Source: Ruegeria aquimaris
Lineage (GTDB): Bacteria; Pseudomonadota; Alphaproteobacteria; Rhodobacterales; Rhodobacteraceae
NCBI RefSeq assembly: GCF_025751555.1
Contig: NZ_JAOWLB010000005.1
Location: 62,001 to 126,000 of the forward strand
Direction of reading: 5' to 3'
DNA: 64,000 nt
Under the pieces are notes generated by a model. It searched no databases. It worked only from the letters and a program-made list of their open reading frames with translations, and had not been told where the DNA came from. Shown piece by piece: positions 7,928-16,534 of this stretch (within the stretch, counting starts at the first letter, position 1; the number at the start of each line of letters is the position of its first letter). Made by a program: the position numbers and the translations under genes.

Positions 7928-9226
7928 TCAAAACCCTTCGGACAAAACCGAGGGCTCGCGACGGGCGGCGCAATCCTTGCTGGGGCAAACACGGCACGAC
8001 GATCCGACCGGCAACGGCGCGGTTTCGCCCCGCTCTCCAGTTGGCACCGGAAGAATCAGCATGATTGAATGATAAACCGGATCAACATTGAAATCCGGCA
8101 TCTCCTGAGGCCAGGCAACGGCGAGGCAATCGAATTCAGCCGTGTTTCTGCCCAGTTGCGAGACCCGTCTGCGGATAGGAACAAGCGGACGGCCCAGCGC
8201 GGTGAACAGAGGCCATAGCGGGCAGCTCTCCCCATGCCTTGGCAAGGCGAAACCGGCAATTGCTTTTCGAAACAGAATACTGCCCGACGCGTCGCAGACG
8301 ACAAGACCCACCTCGTGCGGCAGGACCCCTTCGGGTAAACTTGCAAGGCGCCTAAAAACGGCGACAAGGTCCACCCCGAACTCTCGCGATAGCGCCATGG
8401 GTTCCAGCCCCTTGCGGTCAAGGGCATCGACGAAGCGGTCCAAGGGCATCGCCCGGGCATCGCCCGCGTAGATATTCAGCCATCGGCGTGCGATCTCGCG
8501 GGCCGCTCCCGACCGCAGTTCCGTCAACGGAACACTGGCAACCGCTTCTCCCCGCTCCAGCTCCGCGAAATGATGACCTCGCGCAGCGACAAACGTCTCG
8601 ACCTGCTCGACCGGAACACCCGTACGGTCCTCACCGGCATCCGTATCGTCGAGATACGCGACCAGCGATTTTGAGCTTTCGGCCAGACGCTCGGCATCCT
8701 GGTGCAGGTTTCGGTGAAACCGGTCGCGCCACTCCGCCGCCAGTTCACCGGGTTCGGCCAGAATGGCAGCGGTCGAACGGATCGCCGCCGCCGTCGAAAG
8801 CACCTCGTGCAGCGATGCCGCGAGGTTCGGGTCATGCGTCAACCTGTCGGACAGGGTCTCCACCGTCCGCTCCAAAGAGGTTACGCGGCGAAACAGCTGC
8901 GCCAGAAGCTCGGCCCAGCCCGGGAACCGACCGGCAAGCTCGTCCGCGCGGTCCGTTTCAGCGATGGCCGCGCCGTCCGTCGCGGCTGCCTCTCGCAGAG
9001 CTGAAATCAGTGCCGCCTCGGCCCCTTCGGTCAGGGCAGAGGGCTCGACGGACAAGGCGGACGCGATATTCACCAGAAGTTTGCCGCCGATTCTGCGCCG
9101 GTTGTGCTCGATCAGATTGAGGTATGAGGCCGATATCCCCACCTTGCGCGCCAGATCGGCCTGCCGAAACCCGACAACCTGCCTTCGTTCTCGGATGCGA
9201 CTTCCCGTCAGCGTGTCACGCGCCAT
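7928..9226 (-). CDS. XRE-family regulator with C-terminal DUF2083 (ScfR/PrpR/RamB-like)
   Basis: This encodes 432 residues. A Cro/C1 helix-turn-helix is at about residues 9-63 (RQADLARKVGISASYLNLIE). The long C-terminal domain is of the DUF2083 type and ends in a cysteine cluster, CRVCPSKDC. Relatives such as RamB and PrpR sense short-chain acyl-CoA or carbon status and control acetate, propionate or glyoxylate genes. I see no HExxH protease motif. The gene is divergent from the ABC importer operon across an AT-rich region, so that importer is a likely target. The effector is unknown. Confidence 0.8.
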   Translation of the reverse strand: MARDTLTGSRIRERRQVVGFRQADLARKVGISASYLNLIEHNRRRIGGKLLVNIASALSVEPSALTEGAEAALISALREAAATDGAAIAETDRADELAGRFPGWAELLAQLFRRVTSLERTVETLSDRLTHDPNLAASLHEVLSTAAAIRSTAAILAEPGELAAEWRDRFHRNLHQDAERLAESSKSLVAYLDDTDAGEDRTGVPVEQVETFVAARGHHFAELERGEAVASVPLTELRSGAAREIARRWLNIYAGDARAMPLDRFVDALDRKGLEPMALSREFGVDLVAVFRRLASLPEGVLPHEVGLVVCDASGSILFRKAIAGFALPRHGESCPLWPLFTALGRPLVPIRRRVSQLGRNTAEFDCLAVAWPQEMPDFNVDPVYHSIMLILPVPTGERGETAPLPVGSSCRVCPSKDCAARREPSVLSEGF

Positions 9227-9452
9227 CGCATCATGCCTTCCGAATATGAATGTAAATCAATGGGTTTCTGCGTCGCAACATAAGATAGTTTACCATTTGT
9301 CCGTCTCATGTGTATATATATTTACAGAATTTTCTTTCTAAATAAAGCACTTATTGCGTAATTTTCGTTTTATCACGCATTATTTATTTGCACAGATGTG
9401 CCACGCCGGTCGGAAGAGGAGCTGATCGCGCACGCCATTTTGGGAGGAAAAC
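9227..9452. promoter_or_regulatory. AT-rich divergent regulatory region
   Basis: This stretch between the XRE regulator and the ABC importer is strikingly AT-rich, with runs such as GTGTATATATATTTACAG and TTTATTTGCACAG, in strongly GC-rich surroundings. A TGCGT/ACGCA inverted repeat with an AT-rich interior lies near 9354-9380. It must hold the promoters of both operons and probably the binding site of the XRE protein. No individual box can be assigned with confidence. Confidence 0.5.
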
Positions 9453-10805
9453 ATGTCAAACAACGAACTCACGCGCCGCGGCTTGCTGCGCACAGGCGCC
9501 GTCGCTGGCGCAGGTGTCGCCTTGCCGACAATCTTTACCGCCTCGTCGGCTGCGGCCTATACCAACGAACCGACCGGCGGCACGGTCACCCTTGGCTTCA
9601 ACGTGCCACAGACCGGCCCCTATGCTGACGAAGGCAACGACGAGTTGCTGGCACAACAGCTGGCCGTCGAGCACCTGAACGGCGAAGGCGACGGCGGCTG
9701 CCTGAACACCTTCACCTCGAAGGCGCTCAAGGGCAACGGCATCCTGGGCAAGAAAGTCACCTTCGTGACCGGCGACACCCAGACCAAGTCGGACGCCGCC
9801 CGCGCATCGGCCAAGTCGATGATCGAAAAAGATGGCGCCATCATGATCAACGGCGGCTCGTCCTCGGGCGTGGCCGTGGCCGTGCAGGGCCTGTGCCAGG
9901 ATGCTGGCGTGATCTTCATGGCGGGTCTGACCCACTCGAACGACACCACCGGCAAGGACCGCAAGAAGAACGGCTTCCGCCATTTCTTCAACGCCTATAT
10001 GTCGGCGGCCGCCCTGGCGCCGGTGCTGTCCAAGGAGATGGGGGCCGATCGCCGCGCCTATCACCTGACCGCGGACTACACATGGGGCTGGACGCAGCAG
10101 GAATCGATCGCAGCCGCGACCGAGGCCATGGGCTGGGAAACCGTCAACAACGTGCTGACGCCGCTGGCATCGACCGACTTCTCGTCCTATATCGCGCCGG
10201 TCCTGAACTCGGGCGCCGACGTGCTGGTTCTGAACCACTACGGCGGCAACATGGTCAACTCGCTGACCAACGCCATCCAGTTCGGCCTGCTCGACAAGGT
10301 CGCCAACGGCAAGGACTTCAAGATTGTCGTGCCGCTCTATTCGGAGCTGATGGCCGCCGGTGCGGGCGAGAACATCAAGGGCGTGCTGGGCTCGATGAAC
10401 TACAACTGGCAGCTGGACAACGAAGGCTCCAAGGCGTTCGTAAAGTCCTTCGGCGAGAAGTACGGCAAGCCACCGTCGAACTCGGCCCAGACCTGCTATG
10501 CACAGGTTCTGCTTTATGCCGATGCCTGCGAGCGGGCCGGAACCTTCAACCCCTGCGGTGTGGCTGAGGCGCTGGAAGGCTTCGAATTCGACGGCCTGGG
10601 CAACGGCAAGACTCTCTATCGTGCCGAAGACCACCAGTGCTTCAAGGACGTTCTGGTCGTGCGCGGCGCGCAGAACCCGACCAACGCTTATGACACGCTG
10701 GAAATCGTCGAGGTCACACCGGTCGAGCAGGTCATGTACGCCCCCGATCACCCGATGTTCGGCGGTGCCGAGGCCTCGCTGGGCGAGTGCAACTCGGGCG
10801 CATAA
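9453..10805 (+). CDS. ABC transporter periplasmic substrate-binding protein (branched-chain amino acid / amide type)
   Basis: This is a 450-residue type I periplasmic binding protein. It starts with a Tat signal (TRRGLLRTGAVAGAG, then a hydrophobic stretch to about residue 33) and continues with the LivK-like fold (VTLGFNVPQTGPYADEG, INGGSSSGVAVAVQ). A ribosome site GGAGG precedes the ATG. It leads a five-gene operon with two permeases and two ATPases of the HAAT class. The substrate may be an amino acid, amide or other small polar compound and cannot be told from sequence. Use of Tat rather than Sec export is unusual outside alphaproteobacteria. Confidence 0.88.
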   Translation: MSNNELTRRGLLRTGAVAGAGVALPTIFTASSAAAYTNEPTGGTVTLGFNVPQTGPYADEGNDELLAQQLAVEHLNGEGDGGCLNTFTSKALKGNGILGKKVTFVTGDTQTKSDAARASAKSMIEKDGAIMINGGSSSGVAVAVQGLCQDAGVIFMAGLTHSNDTTGKDRKKNGFRHFFNAYMSAAALAPVLSKEMGADRRAYHLTADYTWGWTQQESIAAATEAMGWETVNNVLTPLASTDFSSYIAPVLNSGADVLVLNHYGGNMVNSLTNAIQFGLLDKVANGKDFKIVVPLYSELMAAGAGENIKGVLGSMNYNWQLDNEGSKAFVKSFGEKYGKPPSNSAQTCYAQVLLYADACERAGTFNPCGVAEALEGFEFDGLGNGKTLYRAEDHQCFKDVLVVRGAQNPTNAYDTLEIVEVTPVEQVMYAPDHPMFGGAEASLGECNSGA

Positions 10806-10813
10806 TCCGGGCC

Positions 10814-10838
10814 AGAGAATTTTCGTCGAAAATTCTCT
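10814..10838 (+). other. Intercistronic hairpin after the binding-protein gene
   Basis: AGAGAATTTT and AAAATTCTCT form a perfect 10-base stem around a CGTCG loop, directly after the binding-protein stop codon. Such hairpins commonly protect the abundant binding-protein mRNA from 3' decay. No T-run follows. Confidence 0.65.
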
Positions 10839-10852
10839 GATTTCCGTAAAGC

Positions 10853-10882
10853 CGCCCTTCCCGGCCCTGGCCGGGAAGGGCG
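10853..10882 (+). terminator. GC-rich hairpin, partial terminator or mRNA stabiliser
   Basis: A perfect 13-base stem (CGCCCTTCCCGGC with its complement) surrounds a four-base loop, 14 bases after the previous hairpin and just before the first permease gene. There is no U-tract, so full termination is unlikely. It probably lowers permease expression relative to the binding protein. Confidence 0.6.
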
Positions 10883-10909
10883 TGCGGTACTAGCCACAAG
10901 GTGGGGACG

Positions 10910-11941
10910 ATGGACGCAATCATCCTGCAAATTCTGAACGGGCTCGACAAGGGCTCTGCCTATGCGCTGATTGCGCTGGGCCTCACACTGATCTTTGGCA
11001 CGCTGGGCGTGGTCAACTTCGCCCATGGGGCGCTGTTCATGATCGGCGCCTTCTGCGCCGTCACCGTTCAGCGCCTGCTCAACCTGAGCTTTCAGACCGT
11101 GGACGAGACCCAGAAGGACTTTCTGGGCAATCCGTTGAAGGTCGACACCCCCTATGTCGAAGCCTGGTTCGGCCCCGAGGTCGGGGCCACGATCATCGAC
11201 TGGTCGGTACCGCTGGCCGTTGTTTTCGCCATCCCGATCATGCTGGCCGTGGGCTATGCGATGGAGCGCGGGCTGATCAAGCATTTCTACAAGCGCCCCC
11301 ATGCGGATCAGATCCTGGTGACCTTCGGCCTTGCCATCGTGTTGCAGGAAATCATCAAGTACTTCTTCGGCGCCAACCCGATCCAGACGCCGGAACCCTC
11401 GGCACTCAAGGGCTCGCTCGATATCGGGCTGATGCTGGGCTTTGATCCCAATGCCATCATCTACCCGATCTGGCGTCTCGTATACTTCGCCTTCGCGGCG
11501 GTGATCATCGGCGGCGTCTTCGCCTTCCTGCAATTCACCACCTTCGGCATGGTCGTGCGCGCCGGCATGGCGGATCGCGAGACCGTGGGCCTGCTGGGCA
11601 TCAACATCGACAAGCGGTTCACCATCATGTTCGGCATCGCAGCCGGAGTGGCCGGACTGGCCGGCGTGATGTACGGGCCGCTCAATCCGCCCAACTATCA
11701 CATGGGGATGGATTTCCTCGTGCTCAGCTTTGTCGTCGTCGTGGTCGGCGGCATGGGCAGCCTGCCCGGCGCGGTCGCGGCCGGGTTCCTGCTCGGCGTC
11801 CTGGAGAGCTTCGCCTCCACCACCTGGGCCACGACGACCATCCCGGGCATCAACCAGATCATCATCTACCTGGTCGCGATCATCATTCTGCTGACCCGTC
11901 CGCGGGGCCTGATGGGCCGCAAGGGCGTGATGGAGGAGTAA
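10910..11941 (+). CDS. ABC transporter permease, LivH family
   Basis: This 343-residue inner-membrane permease has about eight helices. Family motifs are visible: GSAYALIALGLTLIFGTLG at the N-terminus and GGMGSLPGAVAAGFLLG near the C-terminus. I prefer the ATG (MDAIILQ) behind AAGGTGGGG to a GTG three codons upstream. It carries an extra soluble loop (about residues 55-85) relative to E. coli LivH. It is followed three bases later by livM and forms the heterodimeric channel with it. Confidence 0.88.
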   Translation: MDAIILQILNGLDKGSAYALIALGLTLIFGTLGVVNFAHGALFMIGAFCAVTVQRLLNLSFQTVDETQKDFLGNPLKVDTPYVEAWFGPEVGATIIDWSVPLAVVFAIPIMLAVGYAMERGLIKHFYKRPHADQILVTFGLAIVLQEIIKYFFGANPIQTPEPSALKGSLDIGLMLGFDPNAIIYPIWRLVYFAFAAVIIGGVFAFLQFTTFGMVVRAGMADRETVGLLGINIDKRFTIMFGIAAGVAGLAGVMYGPLNPPNYHMGMDFLVLSFVVVVVGGMGSLPGAVAAGFLLGVLESFASTTWATTTIPGINQIIIYLVAIIILLTRPRGLMGRKGVMEE

Positions 11942-11944
11942 CCT

Positions 11945-13147
11945 ATGCTGGGACTGGACAAGAAAGACACCTCGCTTCTCATCATCGTGGCGATCCTCAC
12001 ACTGCTGGCGCCGTTCATCCTGAACCCCTTCCCCACAGGCAGCGCCATGGCGCAGTTCAACGCGGGCTATCCCGACCTGATGCAGCGGTTCGTGATCTTC
12101 GGGATCTTCGCAATCGGCTTCAACATCCTGTTCGGCCTGACCGGCTATCTCAGCTTTGGTCACGCTGCCTTCCTTGGCGTTGGCTCCTACTCGGCCGTGT
12201 GGATGTTCAAGCTGCTCAGCTACAACGTGATCCCGGCCATCGCGCTGAGCGTTGTCGTTGCCGCGCTGTTCTCGCTGCTGATCGGCTATGTCAGTCTGCG
12301 GCGCTCGGGCATCTACTTCTCGATCCTAACGCTGGCCTTTGCGCAGATGAGCTTTGCCCTGGCCTATTCGGTCCTGTCGAACCCCAAGTTCAACCTGACC
12401 AACGGGGAAACCGGGCTTCAGGTCTATGCCGACGACCCGCAGATCTTTCATCGTGACAGCCTGCCCGACATGCCGCATCTGTTCGGCCTATCGATGCGCT
12501 CGACCTACAAGCTCGACATCGGCGCCTGGAGCTTCGACTTCAACGCGGGCTACTATCTGTGCGCGGTGATCATGATGGTCATGTTCTACCTGGCAATCCG
12601 CATCTTCCGCTCGCCCTTCGGCATGATGCTGCGGGCGGTGAAGTCGAACCAGCAGCGCATGAACTATACCGGGCTCAATCCGCGTCCCTACACGCTGGCG
12701 GCCTTTGTGATTTCGGGCATGTATGCCGGTCTGGCCGGTGGCCTGATGGCCGCGATGGACCCGCTGGCCGGTGCCGAGCGGATGCAGTGGACCGCAAGCG
12801 GCGAGGTGGTGCTGATGACCATCCTCGGCGGTGCGGGCACCCTGATCGGGCCGGTTCTGGGCGCGGGCTTTATCAAGTATTTCGAGAACATCTTCTCGAA
12901 GATCAACGACAATATCCTGCACCAGTGGTTCAGCTTCCTGCCCGACGGGATCGAGGATTTCATGGTCTTCATCGTGCATCCGTTCATCGGCAAGGGCTGG
13001 CACCTGACGCTGGGTATCCTGTTCATGCTGGTGGTGATCTTTCTGCCAGGTGGCCTCGTCGAAGGTGGCCAGAGGCTGGGCAAATGGATCCGCAATCGCG
13101 GGAAGGGCGCGACGGACGCCAAGACCAAGCAAGAGCCTGCGGAATAA
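11945..13147 (+). CDS. ABC transporter permease, LivM family
   Basis: This 400-residue permease carries LivM signatures [18 protein letters not shown] near residue 65 and the conserved [16 protein letters not shown] near residue 300. The terminal segment [14 protein letters not shown] is cytoplasmic and basic. It partners LivH in the membrane channel of the importer. Start and spacing (three bases after livH, twelve before the first ATPase) support one transcript. Confidence 0.9.
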   Translation: MLGLDKKDTSLLIIVAILTLLAPFILNPFPTGSAMAQFNAGYPDLMQRFVIFGIFAIGFNILFGLTGYLSFGHAAFLGVGSYSAVWMFKLLSYNVIPAIALSVVVAALFSLLIGYVSLRRSGIYFSILTLAFAQMSFALAYSVLSNPKFNLTNGETGLQVYADDPQIFHRDSLPDMPHLFGLSMRSTYKLDIGAWSFDFNAGYYLCAVIMMVMFYLAIRIFRSPFGMMLRAVKSNQQRMNYTGLNPRPYTLAAFVISGMYAGLAGGLMAAMDPLAGAERMQWTASGEVVLMTILGGAGTLIGPVLGAGFIKYFENIFSKINDNILHQWFSFLPDGIEDFMVFIVHPFIGKGWHLTLGILFMLVVIFLPGGLVEGGQRLGKWIRNRGKGATDAKTKQEPAE

Positions 13148-13159
13148 GGAGCCGGGACC

Positions 13160-13915
13160 ATGGGAATTCTCGAAGTCAAGAATGTGGGCAAGCGGTTCGG
13201 TGGCCTTCAGGCACTTTCCGATGTCAACCTGAGTGTGGCCGAAAACACCGTTCACGCGATCATTGGACCAAATGGCGCGGGCAAGTCCACCTTGCTCAAC
13301 TGTCTGGTAGGCAAGCTGATCCCGGACAGTGGCAGCGTCATGTTCGACGGTCAGTCGGTGCTGGGCCGCGCGCCTTACGAGATCAACCAGATGGGCATTT
13401 CCCGCGTTTTCCAGACGCCAGAGATTTTTGGCGATCTCACCGTGCTGGAAAACATGATGATCCCCTGTTTCGCTAAACGGGATGGTGCGTTCGAGTTGAA
13501 CGCCCTGCCCTCGGTCAGCAGTCAGAAGGATGTCATGGATCGCGCCATGCACATGCTGGAAGAGATGCGGATGGCCGACAAGCGCAACATGCATGCCGCC
13601 GCCATGTCACGCGGCGACAAGCGGCGGCTGGAAATTGGTATGTGCCTGAGCCAGGAACCCCGACTGCTGCTGCTGGATGAGCCGACGGCGGGCATGGCGC
13701 GGGCCGATACCAACAATACCATCGACCTGCTTAAGCAGATCAAACAGGAACGCGACATCACCATCGCCATCATCGAACATGACATGCATGTGGTGTTCAG
13801 CCTGGCCGAGCGGATCACCGTTCTGGCCCAGGGCACGCCCCTGGTCGAGGACACGCCGGAAAACATCAAGGGTCATCCGAAGGTGCGCGAAGCCTATCTG
13901 GGCGAAAGTGCGTAA
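13160..13915 (+). CDS. ABC transporter ATP-binding protein, LivG family
   Basis: This 251-residue ATPase has Walker A GPNGAGKST, Walker B LLLLDEPTAGM and a terminal His switch in AIIEHDMHVV. The ABC signature reads MSRGDKRRLEIG where LivG proteins normally have LSxGQ/LSYGQ. The serine and glycine positions are kept but the flanking residues differ. A ribosome site (AAGGAGCC) precedes the ATG. It forms the ATPase heterodimer with the LivF protein encoded 69 bases further on. Confidence 0.88.
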   Translation: MGILEVKNVGKRFGGLQALSDVNLSVAENTVHAIIGPNGAGKSTLLNCLVGKLIPDSGSVMFDGQSVLGRAPYEINQMGISRVFQTPEIFGDLTVLENMMIPCFAKRDGAFELNALPSVSSQKDVMDRAMHMLEEMRMADKRNMHAAAMSRGDKRRLEIGMCLSQEPRLLLLDEPTAGMARADTNNTIDLLKQIKQERDITIAIIEHDMHVVFSLAERITVLAQGTPLVEDTPENIKGHPKVREAYLGESA

Positions 13916-13924
13916 GGGAGTGCG

Positions 13925-13971
13925 TCACTCATCCCCAAAATCGGGAACCGGTTTTCGGACAAGATGAGTGA
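13925..13971. repeat. Palindromic intergenic element between livG and livF
   Basis: TCACTCATC and GATGAGTGA form a perfect 9-base outer stem. The interior adds an imperfect stem (CCAAAATCGG against CCGGTTTTCGG). The core GGGAACCGGTTTTCGG resembles a sequence I know as a dispersed palindrome in other alphaproteobacteria, mainly rhizobia. It fills most of the 69-base gap inside the operon and may alter message stability. Only one copy was noticed in this window. Confidence 0.55.
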
Positions 13972-13984
13972 GAAAGGATAAACG

Positions 13985-14740
13985 ATGAACGTAAAACCCG
14001 ATTTCTCCAAGAACGCCAATCAGGCCACCACGGCGCCCGCCTTTCTGTCGGTCTGGGACATGCACGCCTATTACGGCGAGAGCTATATCGTGCAGGGTGT
14101 GAACTTCAACGTGCACGAGGGCGAGATCCTCGCCCTGCTGGGGCGCAACGGGGCGGGCAAGACCTCGACCCTGCGCTCGATCGCGCGCACCGGCTCTCCG
14201 CTGGTGACCCATGGCGAGATCTGGCTGGACCATCAGCCGCTGCACAAGATGACCAGCTACGAGGCCGCGCAGGCGGGGCTGGGTCTGGTACCCGAAGATC
14301 GCCGGATCATCCCCGGACTGACGGTCGAGGAGAACCTGCAACTGGCCCAGATCGCCCCGCCCATAGGCTGGTCGCTTGAACGGCTCTACGAGCTTTTTCC
14401 GCGGCTGGGTGAGCGGCGCAAGCAGGAAGGCGTGACCCTATCGGGCGGCGAACAGCAGATGCTGGCCATCGCCCGCGCGCTGGCGCGTGACATCAAGGTG
14501 CTGCTGCTGGACGAACCCTATGAGGGTCTGGCGCCGGTCATCGTGGACGAGATCGAAAAGACGCTCATCCACATCAAGGAACAGGGCATGACCACGATCA
14601 TCGTCGAACAGAACGCCGTGCGTGCGCTGGAACTGGCCGACCGCGCCGTGATCCTGGATACCGGCACCATCGTGTTCGACGGATCGGCCGCCGACGTACT
14701 TGGCAACGCCGAACTGCGGGCCGAATACCTGGCGATCTGA
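13985..14740 (+). CDS. ABC transporter ATP-binding protein, LivF family
   Basis: This encodes 251 residues. Walker A GRNGAGKTS, a canonical signature LSGGEQQMLAIARAL and Walker B LLLDEPYEGLAP are present. The first 20 residues form an extra polar N-terminal extension before the core domain. It is the last gene of the importer operon and is followed by a strong terminator. It hydrolyses ATP together with the LivG partner. Confidence 0.9.
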   Translation: MNVKPDFSKNANQATTAPAFLSVWDMHAYYGESYIVQGVNFNVHEGEILALLGRNGAGKTSTLRSIARTGSPLVTHGEIWLDHQPLHKMTSYEAAQAGLGLVPEDRRIIPGLTVEENLQLAQIAPPIGWSLERLYELFPRLGERRKQEGVTLSGGEQQMLAIARALARDIKVLLLDEPYEGLAPVIVDEIEKTLIHIKEQGMTTIIVEQNAVRALELADRAVILDTGTIVFDGSAADVLGNAELRAEYLAI

Positions 14741-14788
14741 ACCCACACTCCCCGTCGCGCGGGCTTTCGCCTGCGCCGACACACTTGG

Positions 14789-14819
14789 ACCGATGCCCGA
14801 AGGGCGTCGGTTTTTTTTT
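14789..14819 (+). terminator. Rho-independent terminator of the importer operon
   Basis: CCGATGCCC and GGGCGTCGG pair (one G-U) around a three-base loop and are followed by nine consecutive T. It is the clearest intrinsic terminator in the window and lies about 50 bases after the livF stop codon. Confidence 0.9.
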
Positions 14820-14863
14820 CGCCGGTGCTTGCCGGTCAGGCTGTGACCTGACTAGATGCGCGC

Positions 14864-15730
14864 ATGAAGATTTGCGCCATCACGATGGTTTACCGGGACT
14901 ATTGGGCTCTGGGCCAATGGTACGCACATTTTTCCCGCCATCTGGGAGCAGAGAACCTTTTTGTCGTTGCCCATGGGGCAGATCCCGAAATCGCCCGTAT
15001 CTGCCCTAGTGCGAGCGTGATCACCATTCCGCGCGAGGATCTGAGCAACTTCGACAACCGCCGGGGCGACATGCTGAACGCATTTCAGAACGGGCTGAAC
15101 CGGATCTATGACTGGGTGATCCGAACCGATGCTGACGAGTTGATTTGCCTGGACCCAGCGCAACATCAGAGTTTCCCCGACTTCTTCGCACAGCAGAATG
15201 CAAGCGCGCTGTTTGCCCTCGGATTGAACCTTGGCGAAACCGAAAGCGATGCTACACTTGGCCAGGACCAACCGGTTCTGAGCGCACGTCGCAGCGCAGT
15301 GTTCACCGGAAACTATTCTAAGGCCTGGGCCGTTCGAAACCGTGTGGGGATGAAGCTGCACGGGGTTCAACTGCGACCAGCGCGCGTCGCGCGCTTTCCC
15401 TTCGTGATGCCGCGCGGCGCCTATCTGGTTCATCTGAAATACGCAAACGCAACCGAGCTGGCAAAATCGGCGCAACACCGGCGCGAGGTGGCGGACCAGC
15501 CCGGCACCGGAAACCCGGGGCCGGCCTGGCTCGATCCCGGAGCCGATGCGCGCCGGTTTTTCAAGCAGCTCGAGGCCCTGCCGGAACGGCCCTGGGAAGA
15601 GGCCGAGCCGCGCGCATACGCCGATATCTCGGTCGAGCCGGTGCGCGAAGAGCAACGCGGTGTCGTCCGGGCACGGCGTGACACGCCGCGCATCCGCACC
15701 CGCTTGCCCGGCTGGTTCGCCGATATGTGA
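14864..15730 (+). CDS. Family 2-like glycosyltransferase
   Basis: This 288-residue soluble protein starts MKICAITMVYRDYWALGQWY, the nucleotide-sugar-binding start of GT2/GT92-like enzymes. The metal-binding DxD appears as RTDADELI near residue 88. The C-terminal 60 residues are Arg-rich and less conserved. It is a single gene after the importer terminator and convergent with the SDR gene, whose stop codon lies directly next to its own. The acceptor and the surface polymer it serves are unknown. Confidence 0.75.
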   Translation: MKICAITMVYRDYWALGQWYAHFSRHLGAENLFVVAHGADPEIARICPSASVITIPREDLSNFDNRRGDMLNAFQNGLNRIYDWVIRTDADELICLDPAQHQSFPDFFAQQNASALFALGLNLGETESDATLGQDQPVLSARRSAVFTGNYSKAWAVRNRVGMKLHGVQLRPARVARFPFVMPRGAYLVHLKYANATELAKSAQHRREVADQPGTGNPGPAWLDPGADARRFFKQLEALPERPWEEAEPRAYADISVEPVREEQRGVVRARRDTPRIRTRLPGWFADM

Positions 15731-16534
15731 CTATTGCGCGGTCCAGCCGCCATCGACAGGGATCGCGGCCCCCGTGAGGTTATGCGCCACCGGGGAACAG
15801 AGCCACACCGCCAGCGCCCCGATCTCGGACGGGTCCGATGCGCGCAGAGACGGCTGCTTTTCCTTCATCATGTCCGCCATGGCGGTGTCTCGATCCGCGT
15901 TCAACGCCTCCATGCGCGCCTCGATCTGCGGTTCGAGGATAGCGGTATCGGTCCAGCCCGGGCAGATGCAATTGACCGTGACCGCACCTTTTGTCCGAAC
16001 TCCTCTAGAAGCATATTCGAGCGCCGCAACCTTGCTCAGCCCGATCAGCCCGTGTTTGGCCGCAACATAGGGCGCCTTCTGCTTGGAGGCCACCAATCCA
16101 TGTACCGATGCAATATTGATCACCCGCCCATAGCCTCGCTCGGCCATCGCTGGCATGGCCGCCTGCATGGTGTAGAAGGCGGCACTCAGGTTGACGGCCA
16201 GGATCGCCTCCCATGTCGTGCCGGGCATGTCGGACAGCCATGCGGTATGCTGGATGCCCGCGTTATTCACCAGAATATCGGCCCCGCCCCAATGGGCGAC
16301 CTCCTGCATCATGGCTCCAATCTGTTCCGGGTCGCGCAGATCACCGGCAAAGAACCGCGACTCGGGCGCGCCTTTATCCCGCAGTCCGGCACAAACGGTT
16401 TCTGCCTGTTTTACATCGGCCAGTCCATGAACCGCGATCCGTGCACCTGCCCTGGCCAGTGCCTCGGCAATGGCCAGACCTATCCCCTGGACCGACCCGG
16501 TGACCAGTGCTGTTTTTCCACTCAGATCCGTCAT
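15731..16534 (-). CDS. Short-chain dehydrogenase, 3-hydroxybutyrate dehydrogenase type
   Basis: This is a 267-residue classical SDR. Cofactor motif TGSVQGIG, NNAG, catalytic Ser in NIASVHG and YVAAK are present, followed by CPGWTDTAILEPQ. The pattern is that of D-3-hydroxybutyrate dehydrogenase (BdhA), which interconverts 3-hydroxybutyrate and acetoacetate with NAD. It overlaps the acyl-CoA ligase gene by four bases. Its operon with a ligase and thiolase points to catabolism of a CoA-activated carboxylic acid, so another hydroxy-acid substrate is possible. Confidence 0.78.
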   Translation of the reverse strand: MTDLSGKTALVTGSVQGIGLAIAEALARAGARIAVHGLADVKQAETVCAGLRDKGAPESRFFAGDLRDPEQIGAMMQEVAHWGGADILVNNAGIQHTAWLSDMPGTTWEAILAVNLSAAFYTMQAAMPAMAERGYGRVINIASVHGLVASKQKAPYVAAKHGLIGLSKVAALEYASRGVRTKGAVTVNCICPGWTDTAILEPQIEARMEALNADRDTAMADMMKEKQPSLRASDPSEIGALAVWLCSPVAHNLTGAAIPVDGGWTAQ

